DNA of 56,944 bases from an uncultured Faecalicoccus sp. (GTDB taxonomy: Bacteria; Bacillota_I; Bacilli_A; Erysipelotrichales; Erysipelotrichaceae). Under the pieces are notes generated by a model. The model ran no database searches and was not told the DNA's origin. It saw nothing but the letters and a program-made list of their open reading frames with translations. Location: NCBI GenBank assembly GCA_902497095.1, contig CABVDD010000009.1:1-56944 (forward strand), read 5' to 3'. Position 1 is the first letter of the stretch. Every line of letters starts with the position of its first letter. The position numbers and the translations under genes were made by a program. Positions 41,897-49,825 of the stretch are shown here, piece by piece.

Positions 41897-44371
41897 TTAA
41901 TCATAATCTCTTAAGCGCTCAACAATGGTATCATGTCCTATCATTTTTTTATAGGACAGTAAAGGTACAATGACACATACCATCATGACCAAAATAATAG
42001 CAACGATTAGTGGAATGCTAAAAAATTTAAACGGAGCTTCCATATAATTCATAGCTTGAAAACAAATATAAGTAACAATAGATCCAATCGTCAATGTGAT
42101 AAATACTGAAAAAAGACCATATAATACTCCTTCACGGATTAAAAGCCGATATATTTGTTTTTTAGACATCCCAACACTTTCCATTACAGAAAATGTCAAT
42201 TTTCGATTTTCTATACTGCTTATAATTGTATTTGTATAATTTAAAATTCCTACCAACAAAAGCAACAAAGAAATGATTGTACCAATCACCATCATATTTC
42301 CCTGCGATTCTTGAATTGTCTTCATATCTTCATATTGCGATTCAATATGTAAATCTTGACTATAACTACTGTTATTGATAAGAGATGTAATCTTATTTTC
42401 TAATAATGAATCATATTCTTTATTATAGTAAATGTACACATCTAATATCGTTGGTTTATTCACAATGGTTTTTAAATAATCTTGACTCACTAACAATGAA
42501 GCTCCTATATCTCTTCCACTATATTGTGTTTCATAAGAAATACCTTTCATAGTAATTTCATGTTGTTTTCCTTGCGATTCAAAAGAAATTTCTTGATTCA
42601 TATATTCTTTTGGTATCTCGAAACCTTCATATTGCACAAGACAAATTTTACCATTCATAAAATCTTGTCGATCAACAGGTGTACTTAGTGATTGATTTAC
42701 ATAATCAAATTGTTCTTCATCAATTCCTATTAACATACCATAATAATTTGAAGGATTTGATTTATAGTCTGCTAAAACTTCTTCATATGACAAATAAGGT
42801 ATTTTTTCTACATAATTTGTTATCCACATATCCGAAAAACCATTTAACATATATGGAATAGTAATAGGAACTCCCTCTACAAGATGAAAATCTTTAATAC
42901 CTTCCATCTGTTCTATTTCCTTAACAAAAGAGTCATCTATAGCAGGCTGTAAAGAGTTTATATCCTCTGTAGTCTGTGTCTGGTTTTGAATAACAAAATC
43001 AGCATTCCAATAATTAGGCGGTATTGTTCTTTCTTTCTGGGAGCTTATAATCGTTGTAAGACAATAAAAGACAGATAAACTAGTAGCTAGCGATAATAAT
43101 ACAACAATCGTTTTCTTTTTATCTTTTTTTAGTTGTTCAAAGGCCATTTTCCAAAAGAAATTTGCTTTTGTATTTTTATATCCTTTTCTATTTGATACAT
43201 ATTCTCTGTATTTTGTAGCTTCTACTGGTGTAACCTTACCAGCAATTTGAATTGGTTTTCTCATACCAAATAAAATTGAAACCATTGTTACAACAATGCT
43301 GATCAATAAAATAATCGGATTAACGTATAAAGTCATATTTTCTGTTGAGATCCCTAATATTCCTAAAATATAAGGAACCAATTTGGTACATAGAAGTATT
43401 GACAAGATATTTCCAATGCATATTCCTGATATACCGATAAACGACATTTGACAAACGATAATTCGAACAAGCTGTTTCTTTGTCATGCCTAAAGATTGAA
43501 GTAATCCATAATAACGTATCTTTTTAGAAACTGATAAATATAAAATATTATAGATCAAAAGATATGCACTTAAACAAATCACAAAAGCTAAACCACATAT
43601 ACCTAATAATATTTTAAAGGAATTTTCAATATAACTCGTTGGAGCAAAAACTTGTCTGTCTGAAAGATCTAAAGATTTTTCTATAGATTCTATAGTTGTA
43701 GGTAAAACATAATTGTGATTTAGTTTTATGCAAAGAATTCCATCGTTTTTTAAATCATATCCCGCAGCATCATAAAAAGCTTTTGAAACAAAACCAACAG
43801 AGTTATATCCATACCCCTCCCATATACCGCTGATAACAAATTCATTTGTATAAACACCCGTGTTGTTCTCGTAAGTTAATACAAGGTTATCGCCAACAGA
43901 AAGGTTCTCATTGCCAAAAGCTTTTAGTATATCTTTTGTTACCATTAACTCATTATTCTTTTGTGGGTAATGACCTTCTAATCTTGTTCTAGCCGGTGAC
44001 ATCATAGTGTTCCACATTACTTCATCACACCATAACAGACCTACTTCTACTGTATTATCAAATTCTGAACCTTTAATAAATCCGGCATAGGATTGTATAC
44101 CTACGCTTTGTATATCTTTATTTTTTTGTAATATATCTAATTGTTTTGATGTAAATCCATTCATTGTAGTAATATCAAATTGTGCTCCGTTTAATCGTGT
44201 ATCCTGTAATCGACTTGAATCAAGATAAGTAATACCGATGGTAAACACACTAAAAAGCATAATTGCAGATAAAACAATTGTAAAAAATAAAATTCTATAT
44301 TGTTTCTTATTGGATTTGATACTGTTTTTTGCCAGTTTGATAATGAGCTTTTGATTGTTATTGGCTAACAT
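41897..44371 (-). CDS. FtsX-type ABC transporter permease
   Basis: This 824-residue integral membrane protein has two FtsX/MacB-like halves, each with one membrane helix, a large extracytoplasmic domain and three more helices. Helices lie near 25-48, 255-285, 300-335 and 350-375, then near 425-450, 705-730, 755-780 and 785-810. The start is ATG 44369-44371 after AAGGAAGTG, overlapping the ATPase gene by 14 bases. Such permeases handle antimicrobial peptides, lantibiotics or lipoproteins, or act in peptide sensing. The genes for its ATPase and a two-component system lie just upstream, which favours peptide defence. Specific substrate unknown. Confidence 0.9.
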   Translation of the reverse strand: MLANNNQKLIIKLAKNSIKSNKKQYRILFFTIVLSAIMLFSVFTIGITYLDSSRLQDTRLNGAQFDITTMNGFTSKQLDILQKNKDIQSVGIQSYAGFIKGSEFDNTVEVGLLWCDEVMWNTMMSPARTRLEGHYPQKNNELMVTKDILKAFGNENLSVGDNLVLTYENNTGVYTNEFVISGIWEGYGYNSVGFVSKAFYDAAGYDLKNDGILCIKLNHNYVLPTTIESIEKSLDLSDRQVFAPTSYIENSFKILLGICGLAFVICLSAYLLIYNILYLSVSKKIRYYGLLQSLGMTKKQLVRIIVCQMSFIGISGICIGNILSILLCTKLVPYILGILGISTENMTLYVNPIILLISIVVTMVSILFGMRKPIQIAGKVTPVEATKYREYVSNRKGYKNTKANFFWKMAFEQLKKDKKKTIVVLLSLATSLSVFYCLTTIISSQKERTIPPNYWNADFVIQNQTQTTEDINSLQPAIDDSFVKEIEQMEGIKDFHLVEGVPITIPYMLNGFSDMWITNYVEKIPYLSYEEVLADYKSNPSNYYGMLIGIDEEQFDYVNQSLSTPVDRQDFMNGKICLVQYEGFEIPKEYMNQEISFESQGKQHEITMKGISYETQYSGRDIGASLLVSQDYLKTIVNKPTILDVYIYYNKEYDSLLENKITSLINNSSYSQDLHIESQYEDMKTIQESQGNMMVIGTIISLLLLLVGILNYTNTIISSIENRKLTFSVMESVGMSKKQIYRLLIREGVLYGLFSVFITLTIGSIVTYICFQAMNYMEAPFKFFSIPLIVAIILVMMVCVIVPLLSYKKMIGHDTIVERLRDYD

Positions 44372-45053
44372 GGAAATCACTTCCTTTAATTATTTTTCCA
44401 TCTTCAATTTGAACAATTCTATCTGCCATCTGTGCGATGTCAGTATCATGCGTTATAACAATTAAAGTTTGTTGGTATTTTCTACTTAATACTTTCAACA
44501 ATCCAATCACGTCATGACTGCTGGTTGTATCCAAATTTCCTGTTGGTTCATCCGCAAGTATGATTGATGGTTTTGTTGCCAACGCCCGAATAATTGCCAC
44601 ACGCTGTTGTTCTCCACCAGACAACATAGAAGGAAGCATCTCTTTCTTATCTGAAATATTTAATGTTTCCAACAGCTTCAAAATAAACTCTTTATCAATT
44701 TGGGCCCCATCTAATTCAAGAGGAAAGATAATATTATCATACACATTCAAATCCGGTATTAAATTATACTGTTGAAAAATAAATCCTACTTTTCTTCTCC
44801 TAAATATTGCCAATTGTTCTGCATTTAATGTATCCAAATCGATTCCATCTACACTAACAGTTCCACTTGTGGGTATATCTAATCCACCAATCATATGTAA
44901 AAGCGTACTCTTACCACTTCCGGATTTTCCAATGATGGAAACAAATTCTCTTTTGTAGACTTCAAAATCAACACCATCTAATGCCTTAACCATTTGGTTT
45001 CCAATAGTATAGTATTTTTTCAAAGCTTTCGTTTTGACAATCACGTTTTCCAT
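44358..45053 (-). CDS. ABC transporter ATP-binding protein (MacB/LolD type)
   Basis: The 231-residue ATPase has Walker A IGKSGSGKSTLLH (about 39-51), Q-loop FIFQQYNLIPDLNVYDN, signature LSGGEQQRVAI (about 143), Walker B ILADEPTGNLD and the switch His in IVITHDTDIA. It pairs with the permease encoded next, sharing a 14-base overlap. AAGGAGG lies nine bases before the ATG. Upstream is a possible regulator-binding repeat, suggesting its own inducible promoter apart from that of the two-component genes. Confidence 0.96.
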   Translation of the reverse strand: MENVIVKTKALKKYYTIGNQMVKALDGVDFEVYKREFVSIIGKSGSGKSTLLHMIGGLDIPTSGTVSVDGIDLDTLNAEQLAIFRRRKVGFIFQQYNLIPDLNVYDNIIFPLELDGAQIDKEFILKLLETLNISDKKEMLPSMLSGGEQQRVAIIRALATKPSIILADEPTGNLDTTSSHDVIGLLKVLSRKYQQTLIVITHDTDIAQMADRIVQIEDGKIIKGSDFHVSQ

Positions 45054-45077
45054 AACTTAAATCCTCCTTATGGTTTC

Positions 45078-45112
45078 ATAGTAAAGCATAATAATCACAA
45101 ACCAATCACAAA
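45078..45112 (-). promoter_or_regulatory. Candidate response-regulator operator and promoter of the ABC operon
   Basis: Two direct copies of AATCACAAA (45093-45101 and 45104-45112; minus strand TTTGTGATT) are spaced 11 bases apart. That is the spacing typical of OmpR/PhoB-family binding sites. They cover the -35 region of a possible -10 TACTAT (45078-45083). A third copy of TTTGTGATT overlaps the kinase terminator 16 bases further upstream. Confidence 0.5.
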
Positions 45113-45138
45113 AAGAAAAAATCACAAAACTGTGATTT
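45110..45138 (-). terminator. Terminator after the histidine kinase gene
   Basis: AAATCACA (45119-45126) pairs with TGTGATTT (45131-45138) and is followed by TTTTTTC on the minus strand. It separates the two-component genes from the ABC genes. Confidence 0.8.
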
Positions 45139-46062
45139 TTAGTCCCGATTTGGAAGATATATCATAAAGTTACTTCCTTGACCAACTTGTGATTGAACTT
45201 TGATATACCCATCTTGTAATGTAATAATTTTCCTTGCCAAGTATAATCCTATACCAATTCCATCATTATCATGTACTTCTGGTTCGCGATAAAATCGAGT
45301 AAAAATGGAAGCTTGTCTTTCTGTTGATATACCTTTTCCATTGTCTTTTATACTTATTTTCGTAAAAAGCTCTTCTCTAGTTACTACTATATGGATGTTT
45401 CCTCCTTCATTTGTATACTTAACCGCATTATCTAAAATGTTGAAAATTGCTTCTGCTGTCCATTTTTTATCATGATTTAATACCATATTTTCATCATACT
45501 CAACATCTATTTTAATGTTTTTTTGATCAGCTTTAATCACTATATTGCTGATTGCCATAGCCAAAGTATCTGAAAAAAGCGAATTCTGTTTTTGTATTTT
45601 AATAGAACCTGTTTCCAAACGAGACATTTTTACCATGCTCTCTAGAAGAAAATTTAGTTTATCAACTTGTCCTTTCATCTTTTTTAAATATTCTTCATTT
45701 TTGTTCCAGTTTGTTTCATCTTCAATCATCTCTAAATATAAATTAATATTAGATATTGGAGTCTTAGTTTGATGAGAAATATCAGAAATCAATTCTTTTA
45801 ATTTATTTTTTTCTTCTGAAATTTCTAAATTTTTATGAGCATACATATTTGAAAGTTGAACTAATTTGTCATAAACCTTTCCCCATAAATCATCAGCCTC
45901 GCTAAAATCTGATTTTAATTCTTCATTATTCAACATTTGATTTATGGCAATATCAAGTTTCTTTGTATATTCATAGATATCTTTTTGCAAAAGAATATAC
46001 TTCCTGATCAACAAAACAATGACAATTATACAAACCAAGATTATAAAATATATTATTTCCAT
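45139..46062 (-). CDS. Sensor histidine kinase, single membrane helix
   Basis: This 307-residue kinase has one N-terminal membrane helix (about 3-20) with almost no extracytoplasmic part, a coiled linker, the HisKA box ISDISHQTKTPISN (phospho-His97) and a HATPase domain. The ATPase motifs are NILDNAVKYT (N box, about 211), IKDNGKGIS (G1) and GIGIGLYLARKI (G2). With no sensor domain it may sense through the membrane or through the permease, as in Bce-type modules; BceS kinases have two helices, so this one is more reduced. It overlaps the regulator gene by ten bases. Confidence 0.92.
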   Translation of the reverse strand: MEIIYFIILVCIIVIVLLIRKYILLQKDIYEYTKKLDIAINQMLNNEELKSDFSEADDLWGKVYDKLVQLSNMYAHKNLEISEEKNKLKELISDISHQTKTPISNINLYLEMIEDETNWNKNEEYLKKMKGQVDKLNFLLESMVKMSRLETGSIKIQKQNSLFSDTLAMAISNIVIKADQKNIKIDVEYDENMVLNHDKKWTAEAIFNILDNAVKYTNEGGNIHIVVTREELFTKISIKDNGKGISTERQASIFTRFYREPEVHDNDGIGIGLYLARKIITLQDGYIKVQSQVGQGSNFMIYLPNRD

Positions 46063-46715
46063 ATATATCCCATTCCATACACATTTGAAATATAGGAGTG
46101 TTCTTGTGTTTCAATTTTTTTACGCAATCTGTTTATATTTACTGCCAACGTATGTTTATCTGTTATTTGTACACCTTCATCCCACAAAGAATCTATTAAA
46201 ACTGAATAAGTTAACAGTTTTCCTTTGTTTACAATTAATTTTTTCAATATCCGATATTCTGTGGGAGAAAGAAAACACTCAATATTTTCTTTTTGTACAG
46301 TTCCAGATTCAAAATTCACTTTCAGAAAACCATCATCATATATATTAGTTGTCAAAGGCTTTCTAGATAGGATTACATGAATTTTTTTCAATAAAACTTT
46401 CATAGAGAATGGCTTGATTACATAGTCGTCGGCTCCAAGCTCATATCCATTTAAAACATCTTCTTCTAAATCTCTAGCCGAAACAAATAAAACTGAAATT
46501 TGTTTTTTTATCTTCAACCATTTACAAAACTGAAAGCCATCTCCATCCGGTAAATTAACATCAAGAACTGCTAATTGGATATTATGTTGATCAACTAATG
46601 TTTTGGCTTCATTACAAGAAAACGCCGAAAAAACTTGATATCCTTCTTTTTCTAATGATATTGACATTGTTTGATTTAAATCAATGTCATCTTCCAAAAC
46701 AAGAATAACAGACAC
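46053..46715 (-). CDS. OmpR-family response regulator
   Basis: I start this at GTG 46713-46715, seven bases after GGAGG; the longer ATG frame would begin at the promoter. The 220-residue protein has a receiver domain (ILVLEDD acid pocket, phospho-Asp52 in LAVLDVNLPDGDG, Lys in VIKPFS) and a C-terminal winged helix (FLSPTEYRILKKL, LAVNINRLRKKIE). It pairs with the kinase that follows and probably controls the downstream ABC genes through the 11-base repeats. Confidence 0.93.
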   Translation of the reverse strand: MSVILVLEDDIDLNQTMSISLEKEGYQVFSAFSCNEAKTLVDQHNIQLAVLDVNLPDGDGFQFCKWLKIKKQISVLFVSARDLEEDVLNGYELGADDYVIKPFSMKVLLKKIHVILSRKPLTTNIYDDGFLKVNFESGTVQKENIECFLSPTEYRILKKLIVNKGKLLTYSVLIDSLWDEGVQITDKHTLAVNINRLRKKIETQEHSYISNVYGMGYIWK

Positions 46716-46755
46716 AATAAAACCTCCAACAAATCTTAAGCGTTTAAGCTCTTTC

Positions 46756-46784
46756 ATTATAGTCAAAGATCAAATATGTAACAA
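46756..46784 (-). promoter_or_regulatory. Promoter of the two-component genes
   Basis: Minus strand TTGTTA (46779-46784), 17-base spacer, TATAAT (46756-46761). The leader is about 35 bases. Confidence 0.75.
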
Positions 46785-46830
46785 TCAATTTATAAAATCT
46801 TTTTCGATATTGTAAATTTCATAGATACAC

Positions 46831-46901
46831 AAAAAAATCCAGAGATAATTAATGTATCACTATCATTTCTGACCATTCGTTGATACAAACATAATCTCTG
46901 G
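46831..46901 (-). terminator. Second long hairpin with T-run downstream of tsf
   Basis: CCAGAGAT (46839-46846) pairs with ATCTCTGG (46894-46901), and inside it TGTATCA (46853-46859) pairs with TGATACA (46881-46887), leaving a 21-base loop. On the minus strand it ends in ATTTTTTT. It may be a backup terminator for rpsB-tsf or a small structured RNA. Confidence 0.55.
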
Positions 46902-46909
46902 TTTTAAAT

Positions 46910-46934
46910 AAAAAAGAGCTAATTAAATTAGCCC
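46910..46934 (-). terminator. Terminator of rpsB-tsf
   Basis: GAGCTAAT (46916-46923) pairs with ATTAGCCC (46927-46934) including one G-T pair and is followed by TTTTTT on the minus strand. The tsf stop codon lies in the stem. Confidence 0.85.
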
Positions 46935-47818
46935 TTAATTTGAGACATTACTTCTTCAGCGAAGTTTTCCTCTTTCTTTTCAATACCTTCTCCAGTCTGG
47001 TAACGTACAAAACATACAGCTTCAGCACCATTTTCTTTTAAGAACTGAGATACTTTTTGTTTTGGTTCTAAGAAGTATTCTTGATCATTTAAACATAAAT
47101 CTTTAAAATGTTTATCCACTTTTCCTTTTAAGATGCCTTGTAATACTTTTTCAGGTTTTCCAGCCATCTTAGGATCATTTTGCATCATCTGCAACTGTAA
47201 TTCACGTTCATGTTCAACAACATCTGATGGGATTTCAGACTGGCTAACATATAATGGAGACATAGATGCAACCTGCATAGCAATGTTTTTAGCAATCTTA
47301 GCATCTTGTGTACCTTTTAGAACAACAACAGCTGAGATTTTTCCGCCCATGTGCATGTATGTTCCAAAGATTTCATCATCTTTCTTTTCAACAACATCGA
47401 TACGACGGAAAGAGATTTTTTCTCCGATAGTAGCCGTTGCATTTGTAATTACTTCTTCTACAGTTCCTTCTGGTGTAGAAACTTTCAATGCTTCTTCTAA
47501 AGAAGCTGGTTTAGTTTCTAATAAACTTGCCTGTAAAACATCTAATACATGTAAGAATTGTTCATTTTTGGCAACAAAGTCTGTTTCTGAATTGACTTCG
47601 AAAATAACCGCATGGTTTCCCTGTGCAGCAACACGAGTCAAACCTTCAGCCGCAATACGTCCAGCTTTCTTTTCTGCTTTAGACATACCTTTTTCGCGAA
47701 GCCAGTCAACAGCTTTAGCCATATCTCCATCGCATTCAGTCAGGGCTTTTTTACAGTCCATCATTCCTGCGCCAGTTTTTTCACGTAATTCTTTTACTTG
47801 ACTTGCGGTAATAGCCAT
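46928..47818 (-). CDS. tsf: Elongation factor Ts
   Basis: EF-Ts recycles EF-Tu by exchanging GDP for GTP. The 296-residue protein has the N-terminal UBA-like domain (ASQVKELREKTGAGMMDCKKAL) and the signature VNSETDFVAKNEQF near residue 80, then the core and dimerisation domains. It follows rpsB after 24 bases. In most Bacillota pyrH-frr would come next; instead two terminators and the two-component/ABC genes follow. Confidence 0.98.
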   Translation of the reverse strand: MAITASQVKELREKTGAGMMDCKKALTECDGDMAKAVDWLREKGMSKAEKKAGRIAAEGLTRVAAQGNHAVIFEVNSETDFVAKNEQFLHVLDVLQASLLETKPASLEEALKVSTPEGTVEEVITNATATIGEKISFRRIDVVEKKDDEIFGTYMHMGGKISAVVVLKGTQDAKIAKNIAMQVASMSPLYVSQSEIPSDVVEHERELQLQMMQNDPKMAGKPEKVLQGILKGKVDKHFKDLCLNDQEYFLEPKQKVSQFLKENGAEAVCFVRYQTGEGIEKKEENFAEEVMSQIKG

Positions 47819-47842
47819 GATTTATCCTCCTATATGATTCGA

Positions 47843-48760
47843 TTATTCAGCAGCTGGCTGTTCAGCCTGCGCTTCTTCTTTTACTTCTGCTTTAGCTTCT
47901 TCTTTAGGAGCTTGCTTGTTGAAACGACGATTTCTTCTTTCGAAGTTTCTCTTTCTCTTTTCTTCGATACGTTGACGACGACGTCTTTCGTTTTCAGCAA
48001 TCTGCTGTTCAACATTTTTGATAACATCATCCATTGTTACATCTTCTTCTGTGTTATCTAAATAAGCAAGTTCTAAAACACCACCCTTAGCATCTACAAT
48101 AGCATCGGCAAGAATTGTTGTAACTAACTTAATAGAACGAGCTGCATCATCATTAGAAGCAATTGGGTAAGTTGCATCATCTGGATCACAGTTTGTATCC
48201 AACATTGCGAATACAGGAATACCTAACTTCTTAGCTTCTGCAACTGCATTGTGTTCTTCTTTTGGATCAATGATGAATACTGCATCTGGCAGTTTCTTCA
48301 TTTCCTTAATTCCACCTAAGCTGCTTTCCAATTTAGATTTTTCTTTACGTAAATTAGCTTGTTCTTTCTTTGTATATACTTCGATTTTTCCGCTAGCTTC
48401 CATCTCTTCGATTTCAACCAAACGTTTAACACGTTTCTGGATTGTACGGAAGTTTGTTAACAAACCACCTAACCAACGTTTGTTTACATAGAAAGAGCCT
48501 GAGCGTAAAGCTTGTTCCTCTACGATATCAGCTGCTTGTTTCTTTGTTCCAACAAACAAAACCTTTCCACCGTTTTCACTGATTTCTTTTAATTTCGCAT
48601 AAGCTTCTTCAATCTGTTCGATCGTTTGGTTTAAATCTACGATATAAACCCCATTACGGCTGGTATAGATGTATGGTTTCATCTTTGGGTTCCAGCGGCG
48701 AGTCTGATGTCCGAAATGTACACCATTCTCTAACAATTTTTTCATTGATACAATTGACAT
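47843..48760 (-). CDS. rpsB: 30S ribosomal protein S2 with charged C-terminal extension
   Basis: S2 binds at the small-subunit head/body junction. Residues 1-240 are a normal S2 (VSMKKLLENGVHFGHQTRRWNPKM, FVGTKKQA, RWLGGLLTNF, DPKEEHNAVAEAKKLGIP). Beyond this, about 65 residues are added: an Arg/Lys-rich stretch (RRRRQRIEEKRKRNFERRNR, about 257-276) and then an acidic Glu/Ala/Lys tail ending AEQPAAE. Similar tails occur in some Mollicutes and Erysipelotrichia relatives. AAGGAAGG lies before the ATG and a structured leader lies upstream. Confidence 0.97.
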   Translation of the reverse strand: MSIVSMKKLLENGVHFGHQTRRWNPKMKPYIYTSRNGVYIVDLNQTIEQIEEAYAKLKEISENGGKVLFVGTKKQAADIVEEQALRSGSFYVNKRWLGGLLTNFRTIQKRVKRLVEIEEMEASGKIEVYTKKEQANLRKEKSKLESSLGGIKEMKKLPDAVFIIDPKEEHNAVAEAKKLGIPVFAMLDTNCDPDDATYPIASNDDAARSIKLVTTILADAIVDAKGGVLELAYLDNTEEDVTMDDVIKNVEQQIAENERRRRQRIEEKRKRNFERRNRRFNKQAPKEEAKAEVKEEAQAEQPAAE

Positions 48761-48862
48761 AATAGTCCTTCCTTTCCGTTACTCCTCCATCATTTCCAAC
48801 GAATGCAACAATAAATTGCACGGGCATTCGAATCCATGATGTGTGTATTCGCGCTTGCACGC
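48761..48862 (-). promoter_or_regulatory. Structured leader of rpsB
   Basis: The leader of about 100 bases contains a hairpin: CGAATGC pairs with GCATTCG, with an inner CAAT/ATTG pair, on the minus strand between about 48792 and 48824. It may serve S2 feedback control. No named family could be confirmed by eye. Confidence 0.45.
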
Positions 48863-48868
48863 TCATTT

Positions 48869-48897
48869 ATATTAGCATGACAAATTCACAAATTCAA
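48869..48897 (-). promoter_or_regulatory. Sigma-A promoter of rpsB-tsf
   Basis: Minus strand TTGAAT (48892-48897), 17-base spacer ending TGC, TAATAT (48869-48874): both -35 and extended -10 are present. Confidence 0.8.
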
Positions 48898-48913
48898 TAT
48901 ATTTACATGAAAA

Positions 48914-49825
48914 CTATCCTTTTATAGAATGATTTGCTAATGGATGTGACTTTTCATATTCTTTTTGTAATTTCTTGGCTGATACATGTGTATAGATCTG
49001 CGTTGTTGAAAGACTTGAATGTCCTAAGAGTTCTTGTACGATACGAATATCAGCACCATTATCCAATAGGTGTGTGGCAAAACTATGCCGGAACATATGC
49101 GGATGCAAATTGCTGGACATACCGATTTCTTCAGCATGTTTTCGCATTAACTTCTGTACCGCACGTGTTGTCATTTGCTTTCCACGAAGAGAAACAAATA
49201 CCGCATTGGTATGCTTTGCCGTCTTTTCCCAGAAAAAAAGCTTATAATGACGAAGTTGTTCTATCATATCTTTATAAAAAGGAACCAGACGCTCTTTATC
49301 CCCCTTACCACGTATCCGTAAAAATCTATCTTGAAGATGAATGTCTTCCCATGTTAAATTCACAATTTCACTGACACGCAATCCGCAGGCATACATCATT
49401 GTAAATAACATTTGATCCCGGCATTTTGCCGGAATCGTTATATCATATGTATCTAAAAAATATTGTATTTCAGATAAAAATAAAAAATCCGGAATTTTTC
49501 TTATGTTTTTTGGTGAATGAATAGAAACTAAAGGGTTTGCCTGTATTCCAATATATTCATTCAAATATCGATAAAAAGATCTATACGTGCTTAATTTTCT
49601 TGCTATAGTTGCGTTTTTTGCAATTTTGCCATTTGGTAATTCTCGGCATGTTGCTAAAAATCCCATAAAGACAAGGCGATCTACATCTTCAAAGCTTTGA
49701 ATTCCCTGGCTTAATAAATAATCTCGAAACTGAAATAAATCTCTTCTGTAAGAATCCACCGTCTTTTCGGATTGAGAATGTCGGTGATACACATACTGTA
49801 GAAAGCGATCAATTAATTCATTCAT
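48914..49825 (-). CDS. xerC: Tyrosine recombinase XerC
   Basis: XerC resolves chromosome dimers at dif. The 303-residue protein has the SAM-like N-terminal domain (about 1-90) and the catalytic domain with Arg in YACGLRVSEIVNL, the HxxR of HPHMFRHSFATHL, the second His in LLGHSSLSTTQIY and the nucleophile Tyr there (about 286). The topA-trmFO-xerC order matches Bacillus topA-trmFO-codV. hslV/hslU, which often follow, are absent. It overlaps trmFO by eight bases. Confidence 0.93.
   Translation of the reverse strand: MNELIDRFLQYVYHRHSQSEKTVDSYRRDLFQFRDYLLSQGIQSFEDVDRLVFMGFLATCRELPNGKIAKNATIARKLSTYRSFYRYLNEYIGIQANPLVSIHSPKNIRKIPDFLFLSEIQYFLDTYDITIPAKCRDQMLFTMMYACGLRVSEIVNLTWEDIHLQDRFLRIRGKGDKERLVPFYKDMIEQLRHYKLFFWEKTAKHTNAVFVSLRGKQMTTRAVQKLMRKHAEEIGMSSNLHPHMFRHSFATHLLDNGADIRIVQELLGHSSLSTTQIYTHVSAKKLQKEYEKSHPLANHSIKG

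Noticed and set aside
46019..46348. 109-codon plus-strand frame
   Set aside because: Antisense to the response regulator and kinase junction, where both real genes have conserved motifs.
47133..47801. Open frame of 222 codons on the plus strand
   Set aside because: It is antisense to tsf, a certain gene, and its sequence shows no known domain; low stop density comes from the opposite strand.
48654..48866. 70-codon frame starting just after the rpsB -10
   Set aside because: Its ATG is two bases from the -10 hexamer, upstream of the likely start of transcription, and it overlaps the rpsB 5' end in another frame.
48934..49374. 146-codon plus-strand frame
   Set aside because: Antisense to xerC, which is complete with all catalytic residues.
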